The notes under the pieces: model-generated
Database searches by the model: none
Told to the model about the DNA's origin: nothing
What the model saw: the letters and a program-made list of their open reading frames with translations, nothing else
Source: Micromonospora sp. H61
Lineage (GTDB): Bacteria > Actinomycetota > Actinomycetes > Mycobacteriales > Micromonosporaceae
NCBI RefSeq assembly: GCF_018070325.1
Contig: NZ_JAGPXY010000022.1
Location: forward strand, 30,007-94,006
DNA length: 64,000 nt
Reading direction: 5' to 3'
In this document: positions 1 to 7,013 of the stretch, piece after piece
How the letters are laid out: each line of letters starts with the position of its first letter
How positions within the stretch are numbered: the stretch's first letter is position 1
Made by a program: the position numbers and the translations under genes

Positions 1-601
1 CCTGCTGGCCAAGAACACCGCGGCCGGCCCGGCCGTGATGGCCGCCTGCCGAGGGCTGGACGTGCTGCTCGGCGCGTCCGGCGGCCGGATCACCCGGGCG
101 TTGCCGGCGGCGGCCACCGTCGCCGCGCACACCTGGACGGTCACCGCGCTGTCCCGCCGGGAGGTCACCGGCGCCGACGCCACCCTGCCGATGCGCACCC
201 TCGCCGGCACCGCGTTGGTCGCCGCCAGTGCCGCCGTCGCCGTGCCGGGCGCCCGACGCGCAGCCCACCGATCGACGAACCAGCCCGGGGCCACCGACCG
301 GGCCGACACCGTCGACGAGACCGGCGTGCGCGCGGGTCGCAGCCGGTCGGCCACTATCGCGGCGCTGCTGCCCGCGGTGCTGGCCGGCTGGTACGCCGCC
401 CGGTACGGCGCGGCCCAGGCCGAGGTGGTCCGGGACCCGTCGGCCGGGCGGGTCCGCGCGGCCGTCGGCGCCGGGATCACCGGGTTGCCGGCCCTCCAGG
501 GAGCCCTCACCGCACGGGGTGGGGCGGGTCTGCTCGGGGTGGCCGTCGCGGCGGCCGCGCCGCTGGGTCGACGGCTGGCCCGGAAGGTCTCCCCGACATG
601 A
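1..601 (+). CDS. eboC: UbiA-like prenyltransferase, EboC type (3' part only)
   Basis: The 5' end lies outside the window; the reading frame is open from base 2 and ends at 599-601. About 199 residues are visible. They are rich in Ala, Gly and Val and form several hydrophobic stretches, as in the C-terminal half of UbiA-type membrane prenyltransferases. The aspartate-rich catalytic motifs would be in the missing N-terminal half, so activity cannot be judged. The stop overlaps the next start as ATGA. The assignment rests mainly on position: it heads a run of genes matching the ebo operon, which contains a UbiA-like protein (EboC). A generic UbiA-family membrane protein is the alternative. Confidence 0.65.
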   Translation, partial: LLAKNTAAGPAVMAACRGLDVLLGASGGRITRALPAAATVAAHTWTVTALSRREVTGADATLPMRTLAGTALVAASAAVAVPGARRAAHRSTNQPGATDRADTVDETGVRAGRSRSATIAALLPAVLAGWYAARYGAAQAEVVRDPSAGRVRAAVGAGITGLPALQGALTARGGAGLLGVAVAAAAPLGRRLARKVSPT

Positions 602-1596
602 GCGTCCCCGAGCCCCGGCCCGGTGCGTCGGCCGCCGACGCCACCACGCTGCGCCTCGGGTACGGCACGAACGGCTTCGCCAACCACCGCCTCGACGACG
701 CGCTCGCCGTCATCGCCGACCTCGGTTACGACGGGGTGGCGCTCACCCTGGACCACGACCACCTGGACCCGTTCGCGCCCGGGCTCACCCGCCGGGTCGC
801 CGCTGTCGGTCGACGGTTGGAGTCGCTGGGCCTGGCGGTGGTCATCGAGACCGGTGCCCGCTACCTGCTCGACCCGTGGCAGAAGCACGCCCCGACGTTG
901 CTGCACGACGACCCGACGCGGCGGATCGAGTTCCTGCGCCGGGCCGTGCGGATCGGCGCCGACCTGGGCGCGGAGGCGGTCTCGTTCTGGGCCGGTGTCC
1001 GACCCGAGGCGGTGTCACAGCAGTGCGCCTGGGACCGGCTGGTGTCCGGCTGCGCCACAGTGGTCGACGCGGCCGACACCGCTGGCGTCACACTCGGCTT
1101 CGAACCGGAGCCGGGCATGCTGGTGCAGGACATCGCCGACTGGCGTCGGCTGCACGCGGCACTCGACAACCCGGCTCGTTTCGGCATCACCCTCGACATC
1201 GGCCACTGCCGGTGCCTGGAGCCCTGGCCGGTGCCGCAGTGCGTCGCCGAGGTGGCCGATCACCTGGTCAACGTGCAGATCGACGACATGCGCCGAGGCG
1301 TGCACGAGCACCTGGAGTTCGGCGTCGGCGAGATCGACTTCCCGCCGGTGCTGGCCGCGCTGCGCGACGCCGGCTACCGCGGTCTGGTCGCCGTCGAGTT
1401 GCCCCGCGACTCGCACGCCGCGCCCGCCGTGGCCGCCCGGTCGATCGAGTTCCTGCGGGCCGCCGCGGCTACCGAATACGACCCTGCCCACACCCTTTGC
1501 TCTGCACCCGCCGAGGCGACACCCGCCGAGGCGACACCCGCCGGGGCGACACCTGCCGAGGCGCGACCTGCCGAAGAGGCCCCGGTGCATATATAG
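598..1596 (+). CDS. TIM-barrel sugar phosphate isomerase/epimerase family protein
   Basis: A 332-residue AP-endonuclease-2/xylose-isomerase-like TIM barrel. The N-terminal strand LRLGYGTNGF, the metal-site strands GFEPEPG (Glu), ITLDIGHC (Asp, His) and VNVQIDDM, and the closing VAVELPRDSH are all visible. The family binds a divalent metal and isomerises or epimerises small sugars or polyols; the substrate here is unknown. It overlaps eboC by ATGA and precedes eboA, so it belongs to the ebo-type operon and resembles a second, shorter relative of EboE. The last 35 or so residues are a PAEAT repeat tail encoded by an inserted-looking inverted repeat (1491-1613), which also supplies the TAG stop. 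The conserved domain ends before it. Confidence 0.8.
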   Translation: MSVPEPRPGASAADATTLRLGYGTNGFANHRLDDALAVIADLGYDGVALTLDHDHLDPFAPGLTRRVAAVGRRLESLGLAVVIETGARYLLDPWQKHAPTLLHDDPTRRIEFLRRAVRIGADLGAEAVSFWAGVRPEAVSQQCAWDRLVSGCATVVDAADTAGVTLGFEPEPGMLVQDIADWRRLHAALDNPARFGITLDIGHCRCLEPWPVPQCVAEVADHLVNVQIDDMRRGVHEHLEFGVGEIDFPPVLAALRDAGYRGLVAVELPRDSHAAPAVAARSIEFLRAAAATEYDPAHTLCSAPAEATPAEATPAGATPAEARPAEEAPVHI

Positions 1597-1613
1597 GTGC
1601 AGAGCAAAGGGTG
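1491..1613. repeat. 18-bp inverted repeat flanking a 15-bp tandem repeat
   Basis: CACCCTTTGCTCTGCACC at 1491-1508 is repeated perfectly inverted at 1596-1613. Between the arms lie five copies of a 15-bp unit (1507-1581; consensus CCCGCCGAGGCGACA) and an AT-rich GGTGCATATATAGG stretch. The element overlaps the 3' end of the upstream TIM-barrel gene and stays in frame, adding a PAEAT tail and the stop codon. It looks like a small palindromic mobile or REP-like element (inference). Confidence 0.8.
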
Positions 1614-1653
1614 GTGGCGGGGCACCGGGGAGCAGCACAAGGGAGGAGACGGG

Positions 1654-2262
1654 ATGACACCGGATTCACTGCGGGCCGCGCTGGGAGGCGTACCCGATCC
1701 CGATTGGCTGGACACGGCGCTGCGCCGGGTCAGCACCGAGCCCACCGCGATCACCCGGCTCTTTCCCGCCGTCGGCCGACGCTGCGGGCGGGCCGCACTG
1801 CCCGACGCACCCGGCTGGACCGCCGACGACGCGGCCCGGGTGCTGCTGCTCACCAGCCTGCAAGGCGAGCACGCGGCGTACGCCGAGCGCCTCTACCAGC
1901 ACGGTGACGCGGCCGAACGACGGGCCGTGCTGCGTGCCCTGCCGCTGCTGCCGATCGGCGCCGACGCGGTTCCGTTGCTGCACGACGCGATCCGGACCAA
2001 CGACACCCGGCTGGTCGCCGCCGCGCTCGGCCCGTACGCCCGGCACCTCGACCAGGCCGCCTGGCGGCAGGCGGTGCTCAAGTGCGTGTTCAGCGGCGTT
2101 CCCCTGGCCAACGTGGCGGACCTGGACAGCCGGGCCGACGGCGAGCTGACCGCGATGCTGGCCGCGCTGGCCGCCGAACGGCACGCCGCCGGCCGGGAGT
2201 TGCCCGCCGACGCCAACGACCTGCTCCACCGGCTCACCGCCGCACTGCCCCGGGAGGCGTGA
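1654..2262 (+). CDS. eboA: EboA-family protein
   Basis: A 202-residue, mostly alpha-helical protein without signal peptide or membrane segment. It begins MTPDSLRAAL and carries the helical repeat-like stretch around TSLQGEHAAYAERLYQHGD and RRAVLRALPLLP that resembles the EboA family. No catalytic motif is visible and EboA has no established biochemical activity. The ATG at 1654 has a strong GGGAGGAG ribosome site. It directly abuts the TatD-like gene (next ATG at 2263). Ebo proteins are needed for export or assembly of the scytonemin precursor in Nostoc; in actinobacteria the product is unknown. Confidence 0.75.
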   Translation: MTPDSLRAALGGVPDPDWLDTALRRVSTEPTAITRLFPAVGRRCGRAALPDAPGWTADDAARVLLLTSLQGEHAAYAERLYQHGDAAERRAVLRALPLLPIGADAVPLLHDAIRTNDTRLVAAALGPYARHLDQAAWRQAVLKCVFSGVPLANVADLDSRADGELTAMLAALAAERHAAGRELPADANDLLHRLTAALPREA

Positions 2263-3120
2263 ATGCGCATCTTCGACCCCCACATCCACATGACCTCGCG
2301 CACCACCGACGACTACGAACGGATGGCCGCCGCCGGAGTGCGCGCGGTGGTGGAGCCGGCGTTCTGGCTGGGTCAGCCGCGCACCAGCGCCGCCTCGTTC
2401 ACCGACTACTTCGACTCGTTGATCGGCTGGGAGCCGTTCCGGGCCGGGCAGTTCGGGGTGCGCCACTTCGCCACCATCGCGCTGAACCCCAAGGAGGCCA
2501 ACGACCCGCGCTGCCGGCCGGTCCTCGACCTGCTGCCCCGCTACCTGGACAAGGACGCGGTGGTGGCGGTCGGCGAGATCGGGTACGACTCGATGACGCC
2601 CGAGGAGGACGAGGCGTTCGCGGCGCAGCTCGCCCTCGCGGTGGCGTACGACCTGCCGGCGCTGGTGCACACCCCGCACCGGGACAAGGCGCGCGGCTGC
2701 GAGCGGACCCTCGCCGTGGTCGCCGAGTCCGGCATCGACGCGGGTCGGGTGGTCGTCGACCACCTCAACGAGGTGACGGTGAAGCTGGTCCGCGACAGCG
2801 GCTGCTGGCTGGGTTTCTCCATCTACCCGGACACCAAGATGACCCCGCAGCGGATGGTGGAGTTGCTGCGGGAGTACGGCACGGAACGGATGCTGGTCAA
2901 CTCGGCAGCCGACTGGGGGCGCTCCGACCCGCTGCTGACCAGGGCCACCGGCGAGGCGATGCTCGCGGCCGGCTTCAGCGACGACGACGTCGACAAGGTG
3001 CTGTGGCGAAACCCGGTGGAGTTCTACGGTCAGTCGGGGCGGCTCGACCTCAGCGACCTGGACACCGCCGCCGCGGTGGACCCGCAGACCGGCAACTCGA
3101 TCCTGCGCGGCGGCAGCTGA
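2263..3120 (+). CDS. eboB: TatD-like metal-dependent hydrolase, EboB type
   Basis: A 285-residue amidohydrolase-fold protein. Metal ligands expected for the TatD family are visible: HIH near residue 7, VGEIGYD (Glu), LVHTPH and VVDHLNE (His), and an Asp in NSAADWG. TatD proteins are hydrolases or nucleases, but the ebo members probably act on a small metabolite (inference). The gene begins immediately after the eboA stop with no gap and overlaps the next start as TGATG, so it is translationally coupled on both sides. The length is normal for TatD proteins. Confidence 0.8.
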   Translation: MRIFDPHIHMTSRTTDDYERMAAAGVRAVVEPAFWLGQPRTSAASFTDYFDSLIGWEPFRAGQFGVRHFATIALNPKEANDPRCRPVLDLLPRYLDKDAVVAVGEIGYDSMTPEEDEAFAAQLALAVAYDLPALVHTPHRDKARGCERTLAVVAESGIDAGRVVVDHLNEVTVKLVRDSGCWLGFSIYPDTKMTPQRMVELLREYGTERMLVNSAADWGRSDPLLTRATGEAMLAAGFSDDDVDKVLWRNPVEFYGQSGRLDLSDLDTAAAVDPQTGNSILRGGS

Positions 3121-4319
3121 TGCGGCTGCGACATGCCGGCGGCGAGACCGTCCACCTGGGCTACTGCACCAACGTGCACCCGGCCGAGGACCTCGCCGGC
3201 ATCCTCGGTCAACTGGACACCTACGCGGTGCCGGTCCGCGAGACGCTCGGCAGCGACCTGCTCGGGCTCGGCCTGTGGCTGGCCGCCCCGGTCGCCGCCG
3301 AGCTGGCCGCCGACCCGACGCTCCGCCGCCGGTTGCGCACCGAGCTGGACGCGCGCGGCCTGGAGGTGGTCACCCTCAACGGCTTCCCGTACGCGGCCTT
3401 CCAGGCCCCGGTGGTCAAGCAGGACGTGTACCACCCGGACTGGACCACCGAGCAGCGCCTGACGTACACACTGAATTTGGCCAGGGTGCTCGCCGACCTG
3501 CTGCCCGACGACGCCGCCCGGGGTTCGATCTCCACGCTGCCGCTGGCCTGGCGTCGACCGTGGGACACCGACCGGGCCGACGCGGCCCGACGCCGCCTGG
3601 ACCAACTGGCCGCCGGCCTGGCCGACGTGCAGCGGGACACCGGCCGTGAGGTGCGCGTCGCCTTCGAGCCGGAGCCCGGCTGTGTGGTGGAGAGCACCGG
3701 TCAGGCGGCCGAGCTGCTGTCCGGAATGGACACCGACCGGTTGGGTGTCTGCCTCGACCTGGCCCACCTGGCCTGTGCCTGGGAGGAGCCGGCCGAAGCA
3801 CTGCGACGACTGCGGGCGGCCGGACTGCCGGTGGTGAAGGTGCAGGTCTCGGCCGCTGTCGAGGCCGCCGACCCGGAGGGCGGGGCCGAGGCGTTGCGCC
3901 GCTGGGTGGAGCCGCGCTTCCTGCACCAGACCCGGGGCGCCGGTTGCGCCGGTCTGGCCGATCCGGCCGACCCGACGTACGCGGCCGACGATCTGGACGA
4001 GGCGCTGGACCGGGCGCTGCCCGGCCCGTGGCGGGTGCACTACCACGTGCCGCTGCACGCCCCACCCGAGGAGCCGCTCGGCTCGACCCTGCCGGTGCTC
4101 CGCGCGGCCCTGAGAGCGCTCTTCGACGGCCCGACCGCCGGCTGCGACCACCTCGACGTCGAGACGTACACCTGGGGGGTGCTGCCGGCCGCCCGACGGC
4201 CCGGCACCGACGCGGAGCTGGCCGCCGGCATCGCCGCGGAGCTGGCCTTCGCCCGGGACGAACTGGTCGGCCTCGGCCTGACCGCAGAACGAACCGTGAG
4301 CATGGGGGTGACGCGATGA
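3120..4319 (+). CDS. eboE: TIM-barrel protein, EboE type (metabolite traffic protein)
   Basis: A 399-residue TIM-barrel protein of the xylose-isomerase-like fold, longer than the usual 280-330 residues, which fits EboE. It starts with VHLGYCTNVHPAEDL, typical of EboE, and contains FEPEPGC (Glu) and CLDLAHLACAW (Asp, His), with later conserved VHYHVPLHA and VETYTWGVLP. These would form the metal and substrate site. There is no signal peptide. It is coupled to eboB (TGATG) and overlaps eboF (ATGA). The reaction is unknown; Klicki and colleagues linked the ebo genes to precursor movement to the periplasm in cyanobacteria. Confidence 0.8.
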   Translation: MRLRHAGGETVHLGYCTNVHPAEDLAGILGQLDTYAVPVRETLGSDLLGLGLWLAAPVAAELAADPTLRRRLRTELDARGLEVVTLNGFPYAAFQAPVVKQDVYHPDWTTEQRLTYTLNLARVLADLLPDDAARGSISTLPLAWRRPWDTDRADAARRRLDQLAAGLADVQRDTGREVRVAFEPEPGCVVESTGQAAELLSGMDTDRLGVCLDLAHLACAWEEPAEALRRLRAAGLPVVKVQVSAAVEAADPEGGAEALRRWVEPRFLHQTRGAGCAGLADPADPTYAADDLDEALDRALPGPWRVHYHVPLHAPPEEPLGSTLPVLRAALRALFDGPTAGCDHLDVETYTWGVLPAARRPGTDAELAAGIAAELAFARDELVGLGLTAERTVSMGVTR

Positions 4320-5731
4320 GCCGACGACTGGTGGTCCTCGACGTGGTGGGGTTGACGCCCCGACTACTGGCGCACATGCCTCGACTGCGGGGGGTGGCCG
4401 ACGGCGGCTTCCGGGCCGAGCTGGGCACCGTGCTGCCCGCCGTGACCTGCTCGGTGCAGTCCACCTTCCTCACCGGCGAGCAGCCCAGCGGGCACGGGAT
4501 CGTCGGGAACGGGTGGTATTTCCGGGAGCTGGGCGAGGTGCTGCTGTGGCGGCAGCACAACGCGCTGGTCGGCGGGGACAAGCTCTGGCAGGCCGCCCGT
4601 CGGGCCGAACCCGGCTACACGGTGGCCAACGTCTGCTGGTGGTACGCCATGGGCGCCGACGTCAACTGGACGGTGACGCCCCGCCCGGTCTACTACGCCG
4701 ACGGGCGCAAGGAACCGGACTGCTACACCGACCCGCCGGAGCTGCACGACGCGCTCACCGGGCGGTTGGGCACCTTCCCGCTCTTCACCTACTGGGGGCC
4801 GACGGCCGGGTTGCCGTCGTCGCGGTGGATCTGCCAGGCGGCCGAGCAGATCCTCGCCGACGTGTCACCCGACCTGACCCTGGTCTACGTTCCGCACCTG
4901 GACTACGACCTGCAACGCTTCGGTCCCTCGTCGGCCCAGGCCGCCGCGGCGGCAGCCGAGCTGGACGCGGTGCTCGGCCCGCTCCTGGACGCCGCCCGGG
5001 CCCGGGACGCCACCGTGGTGGTGCTGTCGGAGTACGGCATCACCGACGTGTCCCGCCCGGTGGACGTCAACCGGTTGCTGCGCGCCGAGGGCCTGTTGCG
5101 GGTGCACACCCAGGCGGGCATGGAGTACCTCGACCCGTGGACGTCGAAGGCGTTCGCGGTCGCCGACCACCAGATCGCGCACGTCTACGTCAAGGATCCG
5201 GCCGACGTGCCGGCGGTGGCGAAGCTCTGCGCCGGCCTGCCCGGGGTGGCCGAGGTGCTCGACGCCGAGGGCAAGGCCGCACACGGGCTGGACCATCCGC
5301 GCGCCGGTGAGCTGGTGCTGGTGGCCGAGCCGGACGCCTGGTTCACCTACTACTACTGGCTGGACGACGCCCAGGCACCCGACTTCGCCCGGCTCGTGGA
5401 AATTCACCGGAAGCCGGGCTACGACCCGGCGGAGCTGTTCTTCGACCCGGCCAACCCCGGTGCCGCGAAGGCCCGGGCCGGGGTCGCCCTGGCCCGCAAG
5501 AAGCTCGGCATGCGGTACCTGATGAGCGCCGTCGGCCTCGATGCCGGCGCGCGGGCGGTGCGCGGCTCGCACGGGCGGCTGCCGGACGACCCGGCGGACG
5601 GCCCGGTGCTGCTCTGCTCCGACCCGACGGCGGCCCGGGACAAGATCGCGGCGACCGAGGTCAAGGCGCTGCTGCTGGAGCTGGCCGGGCTGAGCCCCGG
5701 CGGTGCGGGCGGGTCGGGGGAGGGCTCATGA
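4316..5731 (+). CDS. eboF: Alkaline phosphatase-fold phosphodiesterase/pyrophosphatase, EboF type
   Basis: A 471-residue protein of the type I phosphodiesterase/nucleotide pyrophosphatase family. The N-terminal VVLDVVGLTP (metal Asp), the nucleophile region PAVTCSVQSTFLTG (Thr/Ser), YVPHLDYDLQRFG and LSEYGITDV match the metal-site blocks of this superfamily, and a late HG motif is present in GSHGRLPDD. No signal peptide is seen, so it should act in the cytoplasm. It overlaps eboE and the polyprenyl synthase by 4 bp on each side. In ebo clusters the EboF partner is of this kind. Substrate unknown; a phosphorylated or diphosphate intermediate is plausible. Confidence 0.75.
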   Translation: MSRRLVVLDVVGLTPRLLAHMPRLRGVADGGFRAELGTVLPAVTCSVQSTFLTGEQPSGHGIVGNGWYFRELGEVLLWRQHNALVGGDKLWQAARRAEPGYTVANVCWWYAMGADVNWTVTPRPVYYADGRKEPDCYTDPPELHDALTGRLGTFPLFTYWGPTAGLPSSRWICQAAEQILADVSPDLTLVYVPHLDYDLQRFGPSSAQAAAAAAELDAVLGPLLDAARARDATVVVLSEYGITDVSRPVDVNRLLRAEGLLRVHTQAGMEYLDPWTSKAFAVADHQIAHVYVKDPADVPAVAKLCAGLPGVAEVLDAEGKAAHGLDHPRAGELVLVAEPDAWFTYYYWLDDAQAPDFARLVEIHRKPGYDPAELFFDPANPGAAKARAGVALARKKLGMRYLMSAVGLDAGARAVRGSHGRLPDDPADGPVLLCSDPTAARDKIAATEVKALLLELAGLSPGGAGGSGEGS

Positions 5732-6795
5732 CGGTCACCGTCGCGCCCACCGACGCCAGCGAGCTGCGGGCGCGCTTCGACGCGGAGCTGGCCGGGTTTC
5801 TCAGCCGGCAGGGCCCGGACTGGCCGGACGGGGCGCCGCGGGGCGTGTTCACCGCGCTGCAGCGGTTCGTGCTGGCCGGTGGCAAGCGGTTACGACCGCT
5901 CTTCTGCTACTGGGGTTGGCGCGGCGCGGGGGCGGCCGACGGCACCCCGATCGTGGTGGCCGCGGCGGCCCTGGAGCTGTTCCACGCGTTCGCGCTGATC
6001 CACGACGACATCCTGGACGGCAGCGACCGCCGCCGGGGTGAGCCGTCGGTGCACCGGCTCTTCGCCGACCTGCACGCCCGCTCGTCGTGGCGCGGTGACC
6101 CCGAGGCGTACGGCCGCAACACCGCGCTGCTCTGCGGGGACCTCTGCGCGGCCTGGTCGGATCAGATGTTCCACGAGTGCGGGCTGAGCACCGAGCAGGT
6201 GCACCGGGGGTACGGCGTGTTCGCGCTGATGCGTACGGAGGTGATCGCGGGGGAGTACCTGGACCTGGTCTCGGGCGTGGGTGACGGCTCGGTGGCCAGC
6301 GCGCTCACAGTGATCCGGATGAAGGCCGCCCGGTACACGGTCACCAGGCCGTTGCAGATCGGTGCTGCCCTGGCCGGCGCGGAGCCGGAGCTGATCGCCG
6401 CGCTGGGCGAGTTCGGTGACCCGCTGGGTGACGCGTTCCAGCTCCGCGACGACGTCCTGGGCGTGTTCGGTGACCCGGCGGTCACCGGGAAGTCGGTCCT
6501 GGACGACCTGCGTGAGGGCAAGCCCACAGTCATGATGGCGCTGGCCCGCAGCGCCGCCGACCGGCCGCAGACCATCCGGTTGCGGGAGCTGTTCGGCAAC
6601 CCGGCGTTGGACGCCGAGGGCGCGGCGGAGCTGCGCGACATCATCGAGGCGACCGGCGCGCGGGAGCGGATCGAGCAGATGATCCGGGTCCGGACCGAGG
6701 CCGCGCTCTCCGCTCTGCAGAATGCCGTGGTGGCCGATGACGCCCGCGCGGCCCTGGTTGCGCTGGCCGGGCAGGCGATCGACCGACGCGCCTGA
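5728..6795 (+). CDS. Polyprenyl synthetase (isoprenyl diphosphate synthase)
   Basis: A 355-residue all-helical trans-isoprenyl diphosphate synthase. The first aspartate-rich motif is complete (HDDILDGSDRRRG). The second is QLRDDVLGVFGD, with Gly in place of the last Asp, a variant common in actinobacterial homologues. GGKRLRPLFCYWG binds the diphosphate of the homoallylic substrate. It condenses IPP with an allylic diphosphate; chain length cannot be read with confidence. It overlaps the EboF gene by ATGA, so it is the last gene of the ebo operon. A likely role is supply of the prenyl donor for the UbiA-like protein at the operon start (inference). Confidence 0.85.
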   Translation: MTVTVAPTDASELRARFDAELAGFLSRQGPDWPDGAPRGVFTALQRFVLAGGKRLRPLFCYWGWRGAGAADGTPIVVAAAALELFHAFALIHDDILDGSDRRRGEPSVHRLFADLHARSSWRGDPEAYGRNTALLCGDLCAAWSDQMFHECGLSTEQVHRGYGVFALMRTEVIAGEYLDLVSGVGDGSVASALTVIRMKAARYTVTRPLQIGAALAGAEPELIAALGEFGDPLGDAFQLRDDVLGVFGDPAVTGKSVLDDLREGKPTVMMALARSAADRPQTIRLRELFGNPALDAEGAAELRDIIEATGARERIEQMIRVRTEAALSALQNAVVADDARAALVALAGQAIDRRA

Positions 6796-6801
6796 CCGGC
6801 G

Positions 6802-6825
6802 ACTTTCGATCAAATCGACGAAAGT
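6802..6825. promoter_or_regulatory. Candidate operator ACTTTCG-N10-CGAAAGT
   Basis: A perfect 7-bp inverted repeat with a 10-bp spacer, just after the polyprenyl synthase and about 190 bp before the PQQ-type sugar dehydrogenase start. The form resembles operators of sugar-responsive LacI or ROK repressors in actinobacteria, but no regulator gene is adjacent. Confidence 0.45.
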
Positions 6826-6874
6826 TGATGCTGAACCGCCGGAAGGTATGGACACATCGACACGTGCGACTTAG

Positions 6875-6893
6875 TGTCGTGACCAACACGACA
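6875..6893. promoter_or_regulatory. Candidate operator TGTCGTG-N5-CACGACA
   Basis: A perfect 7-bp inverted repeat with spacer ACCAA in the leader region of the sugar dehydrogenase gene. It is a second palindrome in the same 218-bp intergenic stretch and could be a repressor site or an mRNA hairpin. Confidence 0.4.
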
Positions 6894-7013
6894 ATGTTTC
6901 GTCGAGGTGAACCGGCGGCGCGGTAACCCATCGACCCCCCACCACCGCTACGGCATCCGGCGCGACGGCGCGCGCCCGGCCTGGCAGTCACACGTCAGGA
7001 AGGGACAGCACAG

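Noticed and set aside
228..1907. A 559-codon open frame overlapping the first ebo genes
   Set aside because: Its composition is Arg/Pro/Gly-rich antisense-type nonsense, and it covers known conserved genes in another frame.
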